Positions 27,365 to 37,137 of a stretch of DNA of 64,000 bases are shown here, one piece after another. Both the position numbers and the translations under genes were made by a program. Within the stretch, counting starts at the first letter, position 1, and each line of letters begins with the position of its first letter. The stretch is from Sorangium cellulosum So ce56. Its GTDB lineage: Bacteria; Myxococcota_A; Polyangia; Polyangiales; Polyangiaceae. The stretch is taken from contig NC_010162.1 of assembly GCF_000067165.1 (NCBI RefSeq), positions 1 to 64,000 of the forward strand. Reading direction: 5' to 3'. The notes below the pieces were generated by a model. The model worked only from the letters and a program-made list of their open reading frames with translations, did no database searches and was not told the DNA's origin.

Positions 27365-29157
27365 GAGAGCCCCACCGGTTGCGAGGACGGCGACGCCTCG
27401 AAGGTCGCGAGATCCTCTTCGAGCTGCTGCTCCTCGGCGAACGACGCGTAGATCCCGCCCGCGCGGACGAGCTCGTCGTGCGTGCCGCGCTCGACGACCC
27501 GACCCTGCTCCAGCACGACGATCGCGTCACACCGCCGCGCGGCCGCGACCCTGTGGGTGATCAGGATGACGGTCCGTCGCGCGGCCTGCCGCTCGATCGC
27601 CGCGAGGATGGCCTGCTCGGTCTTCGCGTCGACCGCGGAGAGCGGATCGTCGAGGACGAGGACGTTCGGCTCGCGCACGAGCGCGCGCGCGAGCGCGACG
27701 CGCTGGCGCTGCCCGCCGGACAGCTGCACGCCACGCTCCCCGACCACGGTATCGAAGCCGTCGGGGAGCGAGAGCACCTCGTTCAGCACCTCGGCCTCCG
27801 CGGCGGCGGCGCGGATCGTCTCGAACGCGGCCGGCGAATCCGGATCGTCGAGGGAGTAGCCGATGTTGCGGGCGACGGTCGTCGAGAAGAGGAACGCGTC
27901 CTGCTGCGCGTAGCCGATGCTCGCGCGCACGGTGTCGAGCGGCAGGTCGCAGATGTCGACGCCGTCGAGGAGCACAGAGCCGCGGGGCGTGGGCATGAGC
28001 CTGGCGAGCAGCGTGGCGATGGTGCTCTTGCCCGAGCCGGTGCGCCCGACGATGGCGAGCGAGCTGCCCGCTTCGACCTCGAAGCTCACGCCGTCGACCA
28101 CCTTCCTCGCGCCGTGGGAGAACGTCAGGTCCTTGACGGAGATGGCGCCGCGGACGACCTCGGGGGAGGGCATCGGGCCGCTCACGACCTCGGGGATGGC
28201 CTCGAAGATCGCCCTGAGCCGGTCGTAGCCGGCGCGACCGCGCTGGACGATGGCGGCGACGAAGCCGAGGGCGAGCATCGGCCAGGTGAGCCGCAACAGC
28301 GCCAGCCAGAACGAGACGAAGTCTCCCCGGGTCATCTGCTGCTCCAGCACGAGCCGCCCGCCGTACCAGAAGACGATGAGCACGCCGACGGAGCTGATGG
28401 CCCCCATGAGCGGCGCCATGGATCCGCGCAGCTTGGCGAGCGCGAGGCTCTTCTCGAGGTAGCCCTGGTTCGTGCTCGTGAACGCGGCCATCTCGGACGC
28501 CTCGAGCGCGAACGAGCGGACGACCCTGACCCCGGCGAGGCTCGCGAGGACGCGGTCGCTCATGGCGCCGATCGCCTCCTGGTTGTCGCGGGTGCGGACG
28601 AAGAGCTTGGTCGAGAACGACCGGGTGACCAGCATCAGCGCGGGCATCGTCAGGAGCGCCGCGAGCGTGAGCTTCTTCGAGATGTGGAGCATCACGTACA
28701 GGGCGCTCGTGAACGCGAAGAGCGAGCCCACGACGTTCAGCAGGCCGAAGCCGAGGAGGAGGCGGACCTGCGTCAGATCGTTCGTCGCCCGGCTCATGAT
28801 GTCGCCGGTCGGCATCTTGCGGAAGAACGCCGGCCCGAGCTTGTGCAGGCGCGCGAGCAGGATCGCCCGGAGCTCGTACTCGACGTTGCGGCCCGCCGTG
28901 AAGATGGTGACCCGCGAGAACACGCGCATGATCGCGGCGCCCACGCTGACCGCGAGCATGAGGAGCGCCGCGTGCGCGGCCTCGCTCGACTGCGCCTTCA
29001 CGGCGGCGTCGACGGCGTCCTTGACCAGGAAATCTCGCCTGGCCATGAGGAACTGCTGCGCGGCGAGCAGCGCCGCGCCCGTCAGGTAGAGCGGAAGCTT
29101 GTGGCGGAACTGTGCGCCGAGGCCGACAGGATAGGTTGAGGGATCGCGCTTGACCAT
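27361..29157 (-). CDS. ABC exporter half-transporter, degenerate-site subunit
   Basis: 598 residues, six membrane helices and one nucleotide-binding domain. Walker A is GRTGSGKST, the signature is canonical LSGGQRQ, and Walker B is VLVLDDPLSAVD, where Asp504 replaces the catalytic Glu. The switch His is kept in LITHRVA. This pattern is complementary to the next gene, which has Glu but a degenerate signature, so the dimer would have one active and one inactive ATP site. The gene starts 26 bases after the KOW-protein gene and overlaps its partner by four bases, so the three form an operon. Confidence 0.93.
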   Translation of the reverse strand: MVKRDPSTYPVGLGAQFRHKLPLYLTGAALLAAQQFLMARRDFLVKDAVDAAVKAQSSEAAHAALLMLAVSVGAAIMRVFSRVTIFTAGRNVEYELRAILLARLHKLGPAFFRKMPTGDIMSRATNDLTQVRLLLGFGLLNVVGSLFAFTSALYVMLHISKKLTLAALLTMPALMLVTRSFSTKLFVRTRDNQEAIGAMSDRVLASLAGVRVVRSFALEASEMAAFTSTNQGYLEKSLALAKLRGSMAPLMGAISSVGVLIVFWYGGRLVLEQQMTRGDFVSFWLALLRLTWPMLALGFVAAIVQRGRAGYDRLRAIFEAIPEVVSGPMPSPEVVRGAISVKDLTFSHGARKVVDGVSFEVEAGSSLAIVGRTGSGKSTIATLLARLMPTPRGSVLLDGVDICDLPLDTVRASIGYAQQDAFLFSTTVARNIGYSLDDPDSPAAFETIRAAAAEAEVLNEVLSLPDGFDTVVGERGVQLSGGQRQRVALARALVREPNVLVLDDPLSAVDAKTEQAILAAIERQAARRTVILITHRVAAARRCDAIVVLEQGRVVERGTHDELVRAGGIYASFAEEQQLEEDLATFEASPSSQPVGLS

Positions 29158-29183
29158 TGCGTGGGGGGGCCGCGCGGCGACGC

Positions 29184-30605
29184 TCAGCGCGCCTTGCGCG
29201 GCGTCGGCGCGAGCGGCTTGCGGTGCGACGTCGAGAGCGCGGGCCGATCTCTTCCGTCGACCACGAGCTCGAGATCGTCGAGCTCGAGCCTCGTCGAGAG
29301 CAGGCCGAGCAGGACGCGCGCGCCTCCGCGCCCATCGAGCTCGCTCACCACGCCGATCTTGTCGCCGAAGGGGCCTCGTCGCACGCGGACGCGGCTGCCC
29401 TTCTCCAGCACGCCGCCCTTGGCGGGATCGGGCGCGACCTTCGCGGCAGCTTCCGGCTCGCCGGACGGAGCACGCTGCGCTCGCGGCGCGTGATCGGCCG
29501 AGGGTTTCTGCGGAGCCTCGGCCTTCGCTTGCTGCTCCGCTTCGCCGTGCGGCGCTCGCCGGGCCGGGGCGCTGCCCTCTCCGACCCGCTTCAGCGAGGG
29601 CCGCGGCTCTCCGCCGCGGCCGGCTCCGGCGCCGGCGTTGTTCGGCGACTTGAACAGCGTCGCCAGGGTCGGCCGGCGGGCGGGCAGGGCGGCCTCGACG
29701 CGCTCATCGCCGCGCGCTCGAGCCTGCTCCATCGAGCGCTCTCGCGCTCGGGCCTGCTCGGAGCGCCACCGCTCGTTCTCGGCCTCGATCTCGGCGTGGG
29801 CGCGCGCCCGCTCCTGCTCGATGCCCTCGAGCTTGCGGTCGAGCGCGATGCGGTCGTTCTCGCGCGACCACGCGACGAGCCGGTAGATCGGGGCGAGCGC
29901 GACGAGCGCGTCCTCGAGCTGCTCATCGAGGATGTCGGCGTGCTCGATCGCCGTCTCGCGCGGGACCGCCCAGCCGATCCAGAGCGGCACCTGGCCGTCG
30001 GCGGCGCGGCGGAGCATCTCGGCGATCGCGTCCGAGGTGGCCGCGCTGCAGGCCACGCGATCGCCGCCGGCGGCGCCGAACGAGAACTGCTCCGGGAGCG
30101 CGTGGAGCGCGCTCGTCAGCTCGGCGGAGAGCGGCGAGGCTGGCGCGCCCGTCGCCTCTTCGGTCGCCGAGAGGCGCGCCCGGAGGTTGTCGACGTCCAC
30201 CTTCGCGTCCGGGTGGACCGCGAAGCACACCTGCACCTCGCTCTCCGAGATGCGCAGCGCGAGGAACGCGTGGCGCGTGAAGGGGCTCGGGTCGTCGATC
30301 GCGTCCGAGATCGAGCGGCCGCGGTCGAGGAGGCGATCGAGCTCGTCGCGCGCCGCCTGGTCGCGCCAGAAGAAGACCCACTGGCAGTCGGCCCGGTGCT
30401 TGTTGCGGATCGACGGGTGCTCGTCCGAGCCATGGACATCGACGGAGATGCCGAGCTCGGCCAGCCGGGCGACGACGCCGCGCGCCCAGGCGAGCGCGCG
30501 CTGCTTCACCTCGAGGCGGGGGCGTGAGTAGGCCTTCGAGGTCGCTTTTTCGGCCGCGTACGCGTCGAAGTCACGAGCGGTGAGGTGCAGGGAGGGATGG
30601 CTCAT
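29184..30605 (-). CDS. Protein of unknown function with coiled coil and C-terminal KOW-like motif
   Basis: 473 residues. The first about 230 form an alpha/beta domain I cannot name (VDVHGSDEHPSIRNKHRADCQWVFFWRD and IGWAVPRETAIEHADIL are its clearest parts). Residues about 240-310 are a Glu/Arg-rich coiled coil. A long disordered Ala/Pro/Lys segment follows, and the end (about 395-445) reads GSRVRVRRGPFGDKIGVVSELD, a KOW motif like those in NusG and ribosomal proteins. A nucleic-acid or ribosome contact is therefore plausible. It leads the operon with the two ABC genes, 26 bases upstream of them. Confidence 0.72.
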   Translation of the reverse strand: MSHPSLHLTARDFDAYAAEKATSKAYSRPRLEVKQRALAWARGVVARLAELGISVDVHGSDEHPSIRNKHRADCQWVFFWRDQAARDELDRLLDRGRSISDAIDDPSPFTRHAFLALRISESEVQVCFAVHPDAKVDVDNLRARLSATEEATGAPASPLSAELTSALHALPEQFSFGAAGGDRVACSAATSDAIAEMLRRAADGQVPLWIGWAVPRETAIEHADILDEQLEDALVALAPIYRLVAWSRENDRIALDRKLEGIEQERARAHAEIEAENERWRSEQARARERSMEQARARGDERVEAALPARRPTLATLFKSPNNAGAGAGRGGEPRPSLKRVGEGSAPARRAPHGEAEQQAKAEAPQKPSADHAPRAQRAPSGEPEAAAKVAPDPAKGGVLEKGSRVRVRRGPFGDKIGVVSELDGRGGARVLLGLLSTRLELDDLELVVDGRDRPALSTSHRKPLAPTPRKAR

Positions 30606-30982
30606 TGCTTCGACTGGTTGCGATGCGCGGCGTGGGCGGATGCTGCTCGTGGTCCGTCACGGGAAGAGCTGTGCTCCTCGTGAAAGTCGCGCGGATGGTA
30701 TCGTGAGGAGCTTCGAAATCAAAGCTCCGCGCCGCGCGATCGATCCTGGCGTTGCGTGGAGGCGGCACGCTTGACCGCCCTGACAAGCATGTCACCGTAG
30801 GCACTCCCGTGCCCCATCAAGAGGGCGATCCCACCGATATCACGTAGAACCCCGCGTAAATCGCGCTTCTCCAGCGCAGCGGGGCAGCTCCCGGGCGCTC
30901 CAGTCACCCGAGTCATCCGAGTTACCCGAGTCACCCGAGCCCGTGAGCCTGCGAGGCCCGTCGGCCTGACGAAAGAGGAATC
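30606..30982. other. Divergent intergenic region with a short tandem repeat
   Basis: 377 bases between the KOW-protein gene (minus) and the zinc-ribbon gene (plus). It should hold both promoters. The one clear structure is a four-copy 9-base repeat at 30902-30937, listed separately. I found no supported coding frame. Confidence 0.6.
30902..30937 (+). repeat. Four tandem 9-base repeats (AGTCACCCG type)
   Basis: Copies read AGTCACCCG, AGTCATCCG, AGTTACCCG and AGTCACCCG, with a fifth broken copy after them. They lie about 46 bases before the zinc-ribbon start codon. They could be binding sites for a regulator or a slippage array. Confidence 0.8.
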
Positions 30983-31585
30983 ATGGAACAGCATCGAGAC
31001 GAGCACATTGTCTGCGCGAGCTGCGGCACGTCGTTCCTATTCTCGGCTGCGGAAGCCGCCGTCTACGCCGAACGGAAGCTCGCGGCCCCGCCCAAGCGGT
31101 GCCGGACTTGCCGCCGCGCGCGCAAGGACAATCGAGGGGAGAGCGGATCGCCGGCTCGCGCAGCGGAGCGCCAGCGCCCTGGCCCGGCCCGGGGTGCCGG
31201 GGGGCATCGCGGCCTGGCGCGCGCCGACGGCCAGCCTCGGAAGCCTCGCTACACGGGTGATGTGAACGAGTACCGCAGCCCGATGCAGGACGCGTACTCG
31301 GGGCTGACGCCCGCATGGGCGGTGCCGAGCCACTACGCGAACCGCCCGCGCGGCGGCGCGCCCTTCCGAGATGACGGCAACTACCGCGCCCCCTCGTTCG
31401 CCGGTGAGCGCCGCGCTGCCGCGCCGAGCCGCGGCCCGGCGCAGCAGCCTCGCGCGCCGCGCACTCGTCCGACGTTCTCGATCACCTGCAAGTCGTGCGG
31501 CTCCGAGGGCGAGGTCCCGTTCAAGCCGGTCGAGGGCCGCGACGTGTTCTGTCAGGCGTGCTACCGCGCGCGCAAGCCTTCCTGA
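30983..31585 (+). CDS. Double zinc-ribbon protein
   Basis: 200 residues with a zinc ribbon at each end. The N-terminal one has CASC (11-14) and CRTC (about 40-43), matching the probable zinc-ribbon seen in many myxobacterial proteins; the C-terminal one has CKSC and CQAC followed by YRARK. The middle (about 50-155) is basic, Arg/Gly/Pro-rich and probably disordered, with RGGAPFRDDGNYRAPS near its end. The pattern suits binding to RNA or single-stranded DNA. A GAAAGAGGAAT purine run at about 30969-30979 can serve as ribosome site. Confidence 0.78.
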   Translation: MEQHRDEHIVCASCGTSFLFSAAEAAVYAERKLAAPPKRCRTCRRARKDNRGESGSPARAAERQRPGPARGAGGHRGLARADGQPRKPRYTGDVNEYRSPMQDAYSGLTPAWAVPSHYANRPRGGAPFRDDGNYRAPSFAGERRAAAPSRGPAQQPRAPRTRPTFSITCKSCGSEGEVPFKPVEGRDVFCQACYRARKPS

Positions 31586-31682
31586 GAGACGCCTCCAGCG
31601 ACGCGCGGCCATCGCGCCAAGGCACATCCCCGAGCGCCGGCCGCTCCTCGTGCGGCCAGCGCGGCGCGGCCGCGGAGCGGCG

Positions 31683-31714
31683 CCGAAGTCCGGCCAGCTC
31701 TGGTCGGACTTCGG
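31683..31714. terminator. Strong two-way terminator hairpin
   Basis: A 13-base stem (31683-31695 with 31702-31714, one G-T pair) encloses the loop AGCTCT. It sits between the convergent zinc-ribbon and kinase genes, 11 bases beyond the kinase stop. No T run follows on either strand, which is common at this GC content. Confidence 0.65.
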
Positions 31715-31724
31715 GCGGGCGGAG

Positions 31725-33614
<1,890 letters not shown>

Positions 33615-33797
33615 CTGCTGCCGCTGGCGGGCGAGGGACCAACGTCATGGTCCCCGAGAACACGCGCCCCTGTAAAGGGTTGGGAGGCACGGCCCTCCCG
33701 AAAGACCGATCCTATTCCTTCAGTGCGCGCCGCGGCTAGGTTACCTGCATCAGGTGTGGGGCGGATCGCAGCGCGAAGTGACTTGCGCGCGGCCAGA

Positions 33798-34652
33798 TCA
33801 CGGCTCGGGTGCATTCTTCCGCAGTTCGGCGATCTGCTGGGCGATCTCCGCGAACCCGCGGCCCATGGGGAGGGACGCCACGAACTGCGGCGGTACGGAC
33901 AGCTTACCGAGGTGGGCGCGTACGTTGGCCACCCCGAAGGTCAGCACAAACGCGGCGAAGGCGACGCCGTCGTTGCCGCTGTCGCCGACGAACGCGTAGC
34001 GGTGCCGCGCCCGGGTGGGATCCTCACCGAACCGAGCGGAGAGCAGGCGCACAATCCCCGTGGCCTTGTCGGACGGGTCGTACGTGAGGTGGAGGTGGAC
34101 GCTCGACAGCAGCGTCCTCACCCCCCGCTCGCGCAGCTCGGCGCGCATCTTCTGCACGTCTTCCGGCGGGACATGCCGGTGCTCCCCGATGTCGATGGTA
34201 ACGTCGGTCACTCTCAGGTCGTTGTCGTCCGCGAGCGCCGCCGCCGGAAAACGACGCACCATGTCATTGGCGAGCCCGATGAGCTCGGCTCGACGGGCTC
34301 GCCGCGCCTCGCGGTCCAGGTCGTCGAGCGTGACGACGCGGCTCGCGCCGGCGCGCGGGGCGTGCCCTCCTCGATGGCCGGCGGCGTCGCTTTCCTCCTC
34401 GCGGACCAGCGCGAGGGCTCCGTTTTCGACGATCGTCGCGTCGATCGGCCACTGCCGCTGGAGCACCTCGCCCCAGCCGGCGGGCCTGCCGGTGCAGGCG
34501 ATCAGCGCGAGCCCCGTCTCGCGTAGACGGAAGAGCGCTGCGTACGCCGCCTCGGTGAGGGCGCCGTGATCCAGCACGGTGTCGTCGAGATCGAAGATCA
34601 CCCCGGCGAGGGCGCGCGCGGCGTCGGGAGGCAGAAGGGAGAGCGGCTTCAT
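33798..34652 (-). CDS. HAD-superfamily phosphatase, Cof/MPGP-like
   Basis: 284 residues. Motif I is VIFDLDDTVLD (nucleophile and acid Asp), motif II is IACTGRP, and motif IV is YAFVGDSGNDGVAF. The cap domain in the middle contains SVHLHLTYDPSDKATGIVRLL, with the motif III Lys. This matches the Cof-type subfamily that includes mannosyl-3-phosphoglycerate and sucrose/trehalose phosphatases, so a sugar-phosphate substrate is likely. Its start is 10 bases after the stop of the RlmI gene, so the two may share a transcript. Confidence 0.82.
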   Translation of the reverse strand: MKPLSLLPPDAARALAGVIFDLDDTVLDHGALTEAAYAALFRLRETGLALIACTGRPAGWGEVLQRQWPIDATIVENGALALVREEESDAAGHRGGHAPRAGASRVVTLDDLDREARRARRAELIGLANDMVRRFPAAALADDNDLRVTDVTIDIGEHRHVPPEDVQKMRAELRERGVRTLLSSVHLHLTYDPSDKATGIVRLLSARFGEDPTRARHRYAFVGDSGNDGVAFAAFVLTFGVANVRAHLGKLSVPPQFVASLPMGRGFAEIAQQIAELRKNAPEP

Positions 34653-34662
34653 CGGGGGATCG

Positions 34663-35862
34663 TCAGAGCGCGTCGATGCGCGCGATGAGGCTCTTCAGGT
34701 AGAGCCCCTCGGGGAAGGCGGCGGGGACGGGGTGATCCCCTCCCTGGAAGTGCCGGTCGAACACCGCGGCCTGCATGCGCGCGTCGCGCGCGCCGAGCGC
34801 GAGCACCCGGGTCAGATCGTCGAGGCTCACGGCGCTGGAGCAGGAGCAGAGCACGAGGACGCCGCCCGGGCGCGTGGCGCGGCACGCCCCGGCCGCGAGG
34901 CGCCGGTACGCCGTGAGCGCGGTGTCCTTGGAGGCGCGCGTGCCTGCGAGCTTCGGAGGGTCGCAGATGACGAGATCGTAGCCCGCCTGCCTCGACGCGT
35001 TCTGCAGCGCCTTGCGGGCGTCGTCGCGCGTGAACTTGATCCGGTCGAGGAGCCCGTTCTCCCGCGCGCACTCCGCCCCGACCTCGATCGCCGTCGCGCT
35101 CTCGTCGATCGCGAGGACCTCGCTCGCCCCGCCGCGGGCCGCCGCCATGGCGAACGTGCCGACGAAGCAGAAGGCATCGAGCACGCGCCGGTTGTGGGCG
35201 AGCTGCTCGACGCGGGTCCGCAGCGTCCGCTGGTCCAGGTAGAACCCGGTCTTGTGGCCGAGCGCGAGCGGGATCGTGTACCGCAGCCCCCGCTCGACGA
35301 ACCGGAGCTGATCGAGCGCGGGATCGCCGCGCACCACGCCCGCGTCGGCGGTGAACCCCTCGAGCTTCGCGAGGGATTCCGGGGTCCTGTCCACGATCGC
35401 GCGGGGCGAGAGCGCCGCCTGGAGGGCGTCGAAGATCACCCCTTCGCGGCGCTTGATCCCGATCGTCCCGAGCTGCACGACCACCACGTCGCCGAACAGA
35501 TCGACGATGAGCCCGGGCAGGCCGTCCCCCTCCGCGTGGATCAGCCGGAAGGCGTCGGTCTCATGGCCAGGCGCCCGCGCGGGCAGGCCGAGCTCGCGGC
35601 GGTGCGCGATGGCGCGCTCGATCCGGTGCCGGAACAGGGCCGCGTCGATCGGCCTGTCCTCGCGCGTGTACATGCGCACCGGGATGGCCGAGCGCGGGGT
35701 GTAGAGCCCGCGCCCGAGCACGCTGCCGTAGGGGTCGGTGACGACGACCTCGTCCCCGGCCACCGCGCCGCCCTCGATGCGCGCGATCGCCTGAGCGAAC
35801 ACCCAGGGATGCCCCGACCACACCGGCCGAACATGACCCTGCTTCAACGTAACCGTAGGCAT
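34663..35862 (-). CDS. rlmI: RlmI-like 23S rRNA cytosine-C5 methyltransferase
   Basis: 399 residues. A PUA domain at the N-terminus (HPWVFAQAIARIEGGAVAGDEVVV) is followed by the central EEHEE-like domain (DAFRLIHAEGDGLPGLIVDLFGD) and a Rossmann methyltransferase: VLDAFCFVGTFAMAAARGGASEV (motif I), VICDPPKLAGTRASKD (motif IV) and the motif VI Cys in LVLCSCSSAV. It would use SAM to methylate a 23S rRNA cytosine. The family assignment is firm; the exact nucleotide is taken from the E. coli relative. Confidence 0.88.
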   Translation of the reverse strand: MPTVTLKQGHVRPVWSGHPWVFAQAIARIEGGAVAGDEVVVTDPYGSVLGRGLYTPRSAIPVRMYTREDRPIDAALFRHRIERAIAHRRELGLPARAPGHETDAFRLIHAEGDGLPGLIVDLFGDVVVVQLGTIGIKRREGVIFDALQAALSPRAIVDRTPESLAKLEGFTADAGVVRGDPALDQLRFVERGLRYTIPLALGHKTGFYLDQRTLRTRVEQLAHNRRVLDAFCFVGTFAMAAARGGASEVLAIDESATAIEVGAECARENGLLDRIKFTRDDARKALQNASRQAGYDLVICDPPKLAGTRASKDTALTAYRRLAAGACRATRPGGVLVLCSCSSAVSLDDLTRVLALGARDARMQAAVFDRHFQGGDHPVPAAFPEGLYLKSLIARIDAL

Positions 35863-36098
35863 GGTGGAATCCGATTGGTCTCGATGTTGGCAGGGCTCCC
35901 GACGGGGGCGACCGCGCCGTGACCTTTGCCGTGGGAGCTAGTACCCTGCGGAACGGCGCGCGTGTGAACCTTCCGCCACAGCGTGCCGTGGCGGCCGATG
36001 CACGCCGGCGTGCTGCGTGGCCATGGTGACGACGATCCCGCAAGATGGTCGATGGCATCCCGGTTGCTAACTTCCCTGCACCGAAGAGGAGTCGCCCG

Positions 36099-37007
36099 AT
36101 GCGCCGTTGCTTGACCCATGCCCTTGTTGCGGTGGCGATGACCGCGCCGATGAGCGCTTTCGCGCAGGAGGACAGCAACTGTCCCCCCGGCGCGTGGTTC
36201 TGCGAGGAAGTGGAGCCGCCTCGCGATCCCGTCGCGGAACCGCCGCCCGCCGCTCCTGCCGAGGCCGCGCCTGCCGAGGCGCCGCCGCCCCCGCCCAGGG
36301 GGACCGCCCGTCCAGCCCCGCCGGTCGTCGTCTACGAGACCTCGCCGTCGGGCCCGCCTCCTCAGGTGATCGTCGTGGCGCCTGGGGCGGCCCCTCCGCC
36401 GCGCGTGATCGTGCGCCGCGTGGCGCCCCCGGCGCCGCCTCCGCCGGTGAAGCGGCGCTGGCGGCGCCACTGGGGGATCAACCTCCGCATGGAGGGCGTC
36501 ATGATGGGGCGCGAGCACGGCGGAGCGGAGGACGCTGGCATGGGAGGCGTCGGGATCAGCCTGCGCTACCGGCCTGTCCCGGCGTTCGCGATCGATGCGG
36601 GCGCCGACTTCCTCGCGGGCACGGACTACAACGGCGACCAGCGGACCGAGGTGCCGCTCTCGCTGAGCGGGATGCTGTTCGTCAACCCGCGCAGCCGCAC
36701 CCAGTTTTACTTCATGGGCGGCCTGAACATCGCGCACGCCGAGGTCGATCGCTCCTCGAGCGAGGCCGCGGCCGGCGGCGCCGAGTTCGCTCCGGACGCG
36801 GAGTACGACTATTTCGGCGCGCACGGCGGCATCGGCCTCGAGTTCCGGCTTTCGCCCCGCATCGCCCTGAACGTCGATGCGCTCGGCTTCGTGCGCAGCC
36901 GCACGGACGGTGGGCTCGTTCCCGAGTTCACGGATCCCGACACCGGCCGGACGACCAACACGTCGGGCGGGGGGCTCTTCCGCGGCGGGCTCAGCATTTA
37001 CTGGTGA
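36099..37007 (+). CDS. Outer-membrane beta-barrel protein
   Basis: 302 residues from the ATG at 36099, with ribosome site GAGGAG at 36086-36091. A signal peptide ends in SAFAQ. Then comes a Pro/Ala/Glu-rich linker (about 35-120) that may cross the periplasm or peptidoglycan. The rest is an eight-strand-like barrel of alternating residues (WGINLRMEGVMMG, VGISLRYRP, FYFMGGLNIAHAEV) ending in GGLSIYW, the classic C-terminal aromatic for BAM recognition. Function unknown; it resembles OmpA-like/OMP_b-brl proteins. Confidence 0.8.
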   Translation: MRRCLTHALVAVAMTAPMSAFAQEDSNCPPGAWFCEEVEPPRDPVAEPPPAAPAEAAPAEAPPPPPRGTARPAPPVVVYETSPSGPPPQVIVVAPGAAPPPRVIVRRVAPPAPPPPVKRRWRRHWGINLRMEGVMMGREHGGAEDAGMGGVGISLRYRPVPAFAIDAGADFLAGTDYNGDQRTEVPLSLSGMLFVNPRSRTQFYFMGGLNIAHAEVDRSSSEAAAGGAEFAPDAEYDYFGAHGGIGLEFRLSPRIALNVDALGFVRSRTDGGLVPEFTDPDTGRTTNTSGGGLFRGGLSIYW

Positions 37008-37081
37008 GCGGCTCGTCATAGCCTCCCGTCCACCCTGACCGCGCGGTGTTCGCGTCGGTTCTGCTCTCGACCAGGCGGTCG

Positions 37082-37110
37082 CGGTCCGGACCGTCTCCAC
37101 GCGGTATAAC
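37082..37110 (+). promoter_or_regulatory. Palindrome and -10-like box before lnt
   Basis: A perfect 12-base palindrome, CGGTCCGGACCG (37082-37093), lies where a -35 box would be for TATAAC (37105-37110). A transcript from here would begin near 37117, which favours the lnt ATG at 37138 over the GTG at 37120. Confidence 0.35.
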
Positions 37111-37137
37111 GCACGCATCGTGCCCCAGGCCTCGATC

